Shown one piece after another: positions 14,115-15,493 of a DNA stretch of 15,493 nucleotides. The position numbers and the translations under genes were made by a program. The notes beneath the pieces are model-generated. The model saw only the letters and a program-made list of their open reading frames with translations, was not told the origin of the DNA and searched no databases. This DNA comes from JAXFQS01 sp034178815 (GTDB lineage: Bacteria; Verrucomicrobiota; Kiritimatiellia; RFP12; DVOR01): positions 1 through 15,493 of the forward strand of contig JAXFQS010000161.1 of assembly GCA_034178815.1 (NCBI GenBank). The letters are read 5' to 3'. Position 1 is the first letter of the stretch, and each line of letters begins with the position of its first letter.

Positions 14115-14840
14115 CAGATGGACTTCCCCGGAGTCGGCATTCAGGGGGGGGAAACCGGGGATTTGGATGCGCAGGGTTCCGTCGTTGTTGATGCCGTCGG
14201 CGATGCCTTGGATGGTCTGGTTTCCTTGGAGGAGGGTGACCGGGCGGGAGCGTAGGGCATCGTGGAGGGGATAGCGTTCGACGAGGGGGGCTGTGCCGCA
14301 TTGCCGCCAGGTTTCGTAGGCTTGCCCGAGGTTGGCAAGGAGGCGTTGGAGGACTTCGTCGGGGGGGAATGTTGTGCCGGCGGCGAGGGCCATGGAGGTG
14401 GCGATGTCGTTGAGTTCCGGGGGAAAGTCGGTCTGGTTGATGTTGAGCCCGATGCCGATGATGAGGTGAAGTCGTCCATTGGCGCGGGATGAGAGTCTGC
14501 AGAGTATTCCCGCAGTTTTTCGGGTTCCAATCCAAATATCGTTTGGCCACTTGATCATCGAGTGGATTCCAAAGCCGCGGAGGGTCTCGGAGAGGGCAAG
14601 TCCGGCGAGGATGGGCATGAAGGCGGCTTGGCAGGGCTCGGCTTTGGGTTTGAGCAGGAGGGAGAAGGCGAGGGATGCGTCGGGCTCTGTGTGCCAAGTT
14701 CGCCCCTGCCTGCCTTGTCCGGCGGTCTGGCGCCGGGCGAGGATGACGGTTCCTTCCGGGATGCGCTCGCAGGGCTGCGCGGCCAGCCATTCGTTGGTCG
14801 AGGGGAGTTCGTCGAAGCGCCGAATCGAGAACTTCAGCAT
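14106..14840 (-). CDS. birA: Biotin-[acetyl-CoA-carboxylase] ligase without DNA-binding domain
   Basis: This 244-residue enzyme activates biotin as biotinyl-AMP and attaches it to the lysine of biotin carboxyl carrier proteins. The catalytic domain is complete: PSTN (13-16), the biotinyl-AMP loop QTAGQGRQGRTW (38-49), KWPNDIW (97-103), KTAGIL (108-113), GIGLNIN (129-135), and the small C-terminal domain (about 200-244). There is no N-terminal helix-turn-helix, so this is the class I, non-repressor form. Its ATG overlaps the stop of the upstream dehydrogenase gene (ATGCTGA), and no good ribosome site is seen, so it probably depends on translational coupling. Its 3' end overlaps the convergent 656-residue gene by 9 bases, leaving no room for a shared terminator between them. 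Confidence 0.94.
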   Translation of the reverse strand: MLKFSIRRFDELPSTNEWLAAQPCERIPEGTVILARRQTAGQGRQGRTWHTEPDASLAFSLLLKPKAEPCQAAFMPILAGLALSETLRGFGIHSMIKWPNDIWIGTRKTAGILCRLSSRANGRLHLIIGIGLNINQTDFPPELNDIATSMALAAGTTFPPDEVLQRLLANLGQAYETWRQCGTAPLVERYPLHDALRSRPVTLLQGNQTIQGIADGINNDGTLRIQIPGFPPLNADSGEVHLLR

Positions 14841-15493
14841 AAGGTTGCAAACTCTTTGATCAATGCCTGTGTACCTTCGTCGGCACTAGGTAGGCAGGAT
14901 AGACGGTGTAAGGTTAGTTCCGCCGACGGCAGAGGTAGGTTCCTTTCTCGGGCGGCGTCGAGCGCGAGCCTGAGGTCTTTCTGCAGGTGGCGGATTTTGA
15001 AGCCCGGGCGCCAATCGCGGCAAATCATTTTCGCTCCCATATGTTCAAGTTGCCAACTGCCCGCGGCTCCGTGTGCAATGGCTTGGAGGAGGGTGGAAGG
15101 GGCGAGCCCGGCGGCCTGGGCGTAGGCAATGGCTTCGGCTGCGCCCTGGAGGGCTCCGGCGATGGCGATTTGGTTGGCGGCCTTGGCGTGCTGGCCCGAG
15201 CCGGGCGGCCCGAAGTAGGTGACGCATTGGGCGATAGGCGCGTAGAGCGGGCGGAGCGTGTTCAGTAGAGCCGCGTCACCTCCGACCAATGCGGAGAGCG
15301 TCCCAGCTTTCGCGCCAGTGTCGCCGCCCGTGACAGGAGAGTCGAGCGCAGGCAGTTTTTGGGCGATGCGGCGGGCAAGTTCAGGGGATGAGGTCGTAAA
15401 GTCAATATAGCGTCGGCTTTCAGTGTGCGACGGCAGAAGTTGCCCGAAATAGACCTCCTCCACATCGGAGGGAAGCCCCAACATCGTGCAGAC
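14834..15493 (-). CDS. NAD(P)-dependent beta-hydroxyacid dehydrogenase (3-hydroxyisobutyrate dehydrogenase family), N-terminus cut by window edge
   Basis: The 219 visible residues begin inside the Rossmann domain with VCTMLGLPSDVEEVYFG, which matches the middle of the nucleotide-binding domain of this family, so roughly the first 60-70 residues lie beyond the window. The frame is open to the edge; the ATG at 15484 is internal and not the start. Visible family marks are the substrate-binding DSPVTGG (codons near 15340), the catalytic lysine in GSGQHAKAANQI (lysine codon at 15182-15184), and the C-terminal helical domain with KDLRLALDAA. Members reduce or oxidise 3-hydroxyisobutyrate, tartronate semialdehyde, glyoxylate or succinic semialdehyde, and the substrate cannot be assigned here. 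The stop codon overlaps the birA start codon region by 7 bases, so the two are co-expressed. Confidence 0.88.
   Translation of the reverse strand, partial: VCTMLGLPSDVEEVYFGQLLPSHTESRRYIDFTTSSPELARRIAQKLPALDSPVTGGDTGAKAGTLSALVGGDAALLNTLRPLYAPIAQCVTYFGPPGSGQHAKAANQIAIAGALQGAAEAIAYAQAAGLAPSTLLQAIAHGAAGSWQLEHMGAKMICRDWRPGFKIRHLQKDLRLALDAARERNLPLPSAELTLHRLSCLPSADEGTQALIKEFATLC

Noticed and set aside
1..15493. CRISPR arrays, tRNA genes, insertion sequences, phage or toxin-antitoxin genes
   Set aside because: No regularly spaced direct repeats, cloverleaf sequences, transposase motifs or terminal inverted repeats were seen.

Overview
The window is a gene-dense, GC-rich chromosomal segment from an anaerobic, fermentative bacterium. 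The evidence for that lifestyle is a bifunctional aldehyde/alcohol dehydrogenase (AdhE), an NAD(H)-sensing repressor (Rex) and a sensory-type [FeFe]-hydrogenase next to one another. Nothing in the sequence fixes the taxon. The overall style (RNase PH, a VTT/ATP-grasp fusion, an unfamiliar 656-residue protein, Rex in a high-GC genome) would suit a PVC-type or similar deep-branching Gram-negative anaerobe, but this is a guess. No CRISPR array, tRNA, rRNA, transposase or phage gene was recognised.

Region 1 (1-4891, minus strand) is a redox block. From its promoter it reads adhE, then an intrinsic terminator, then a small thioredoxin-fold [2Fe-2S] ferredoxin, then a PAS-containing [FeFe]-hydrogenase of the sensory (HydS-like) type that runs off the left edge. 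The terminator's U-tract ends one base before the ferredoxin start codon, so ferredoxin and hydrogenase may be expressed only by read-through from adhE. The 220-bp gap between adhE and the divergent rex gene holds a convincing promoter for each gene. It also holds a perfect 9+3+9 inverted repeat just downstream of the adhE promoter, which is the best candidate Rex operator and does not look like the canonical one.

Region 2 (4892-14114, plus strand) begins with rex, followed by a 269-bp hairpin-rich gap. After a new promoter comes a tightly packed series: cytoplasmic parvulin-type prolyl isomerase, Nudix hydrolase, SAM methyltransferase, DedA/VTT membrane domain fused to an ATP-grasp ligase, RNase PH and GTP cyclohydrolase I (folE). 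A second gap of 271 bp carries another promoter, followed by folD and a 656-residue protein of unknown function. folE and folD tie this part to folate and one-carbon metabolism. The rest is mixed housekeeping (protein folding, nucleotide sanitation, RNA 3'-end processing).

Region 3 (14106-15493, minus strand) has a beta-hydroxyacid dehydrogenase, cut by the right edge, overlapping the start of birA (biotin-protein ligase without a DNA-binding domain). birA in turn overlaps the end of the 656-residue gene tail to tail.

The items most worth following up are the non-canonical candidate Rex operator with an altered Rex recognition helix, the terminator-gated ferredoxin/HydS pair, the VTT/ATP-grasp fusion, and the large unknown protein with faint kinase-like signatures.
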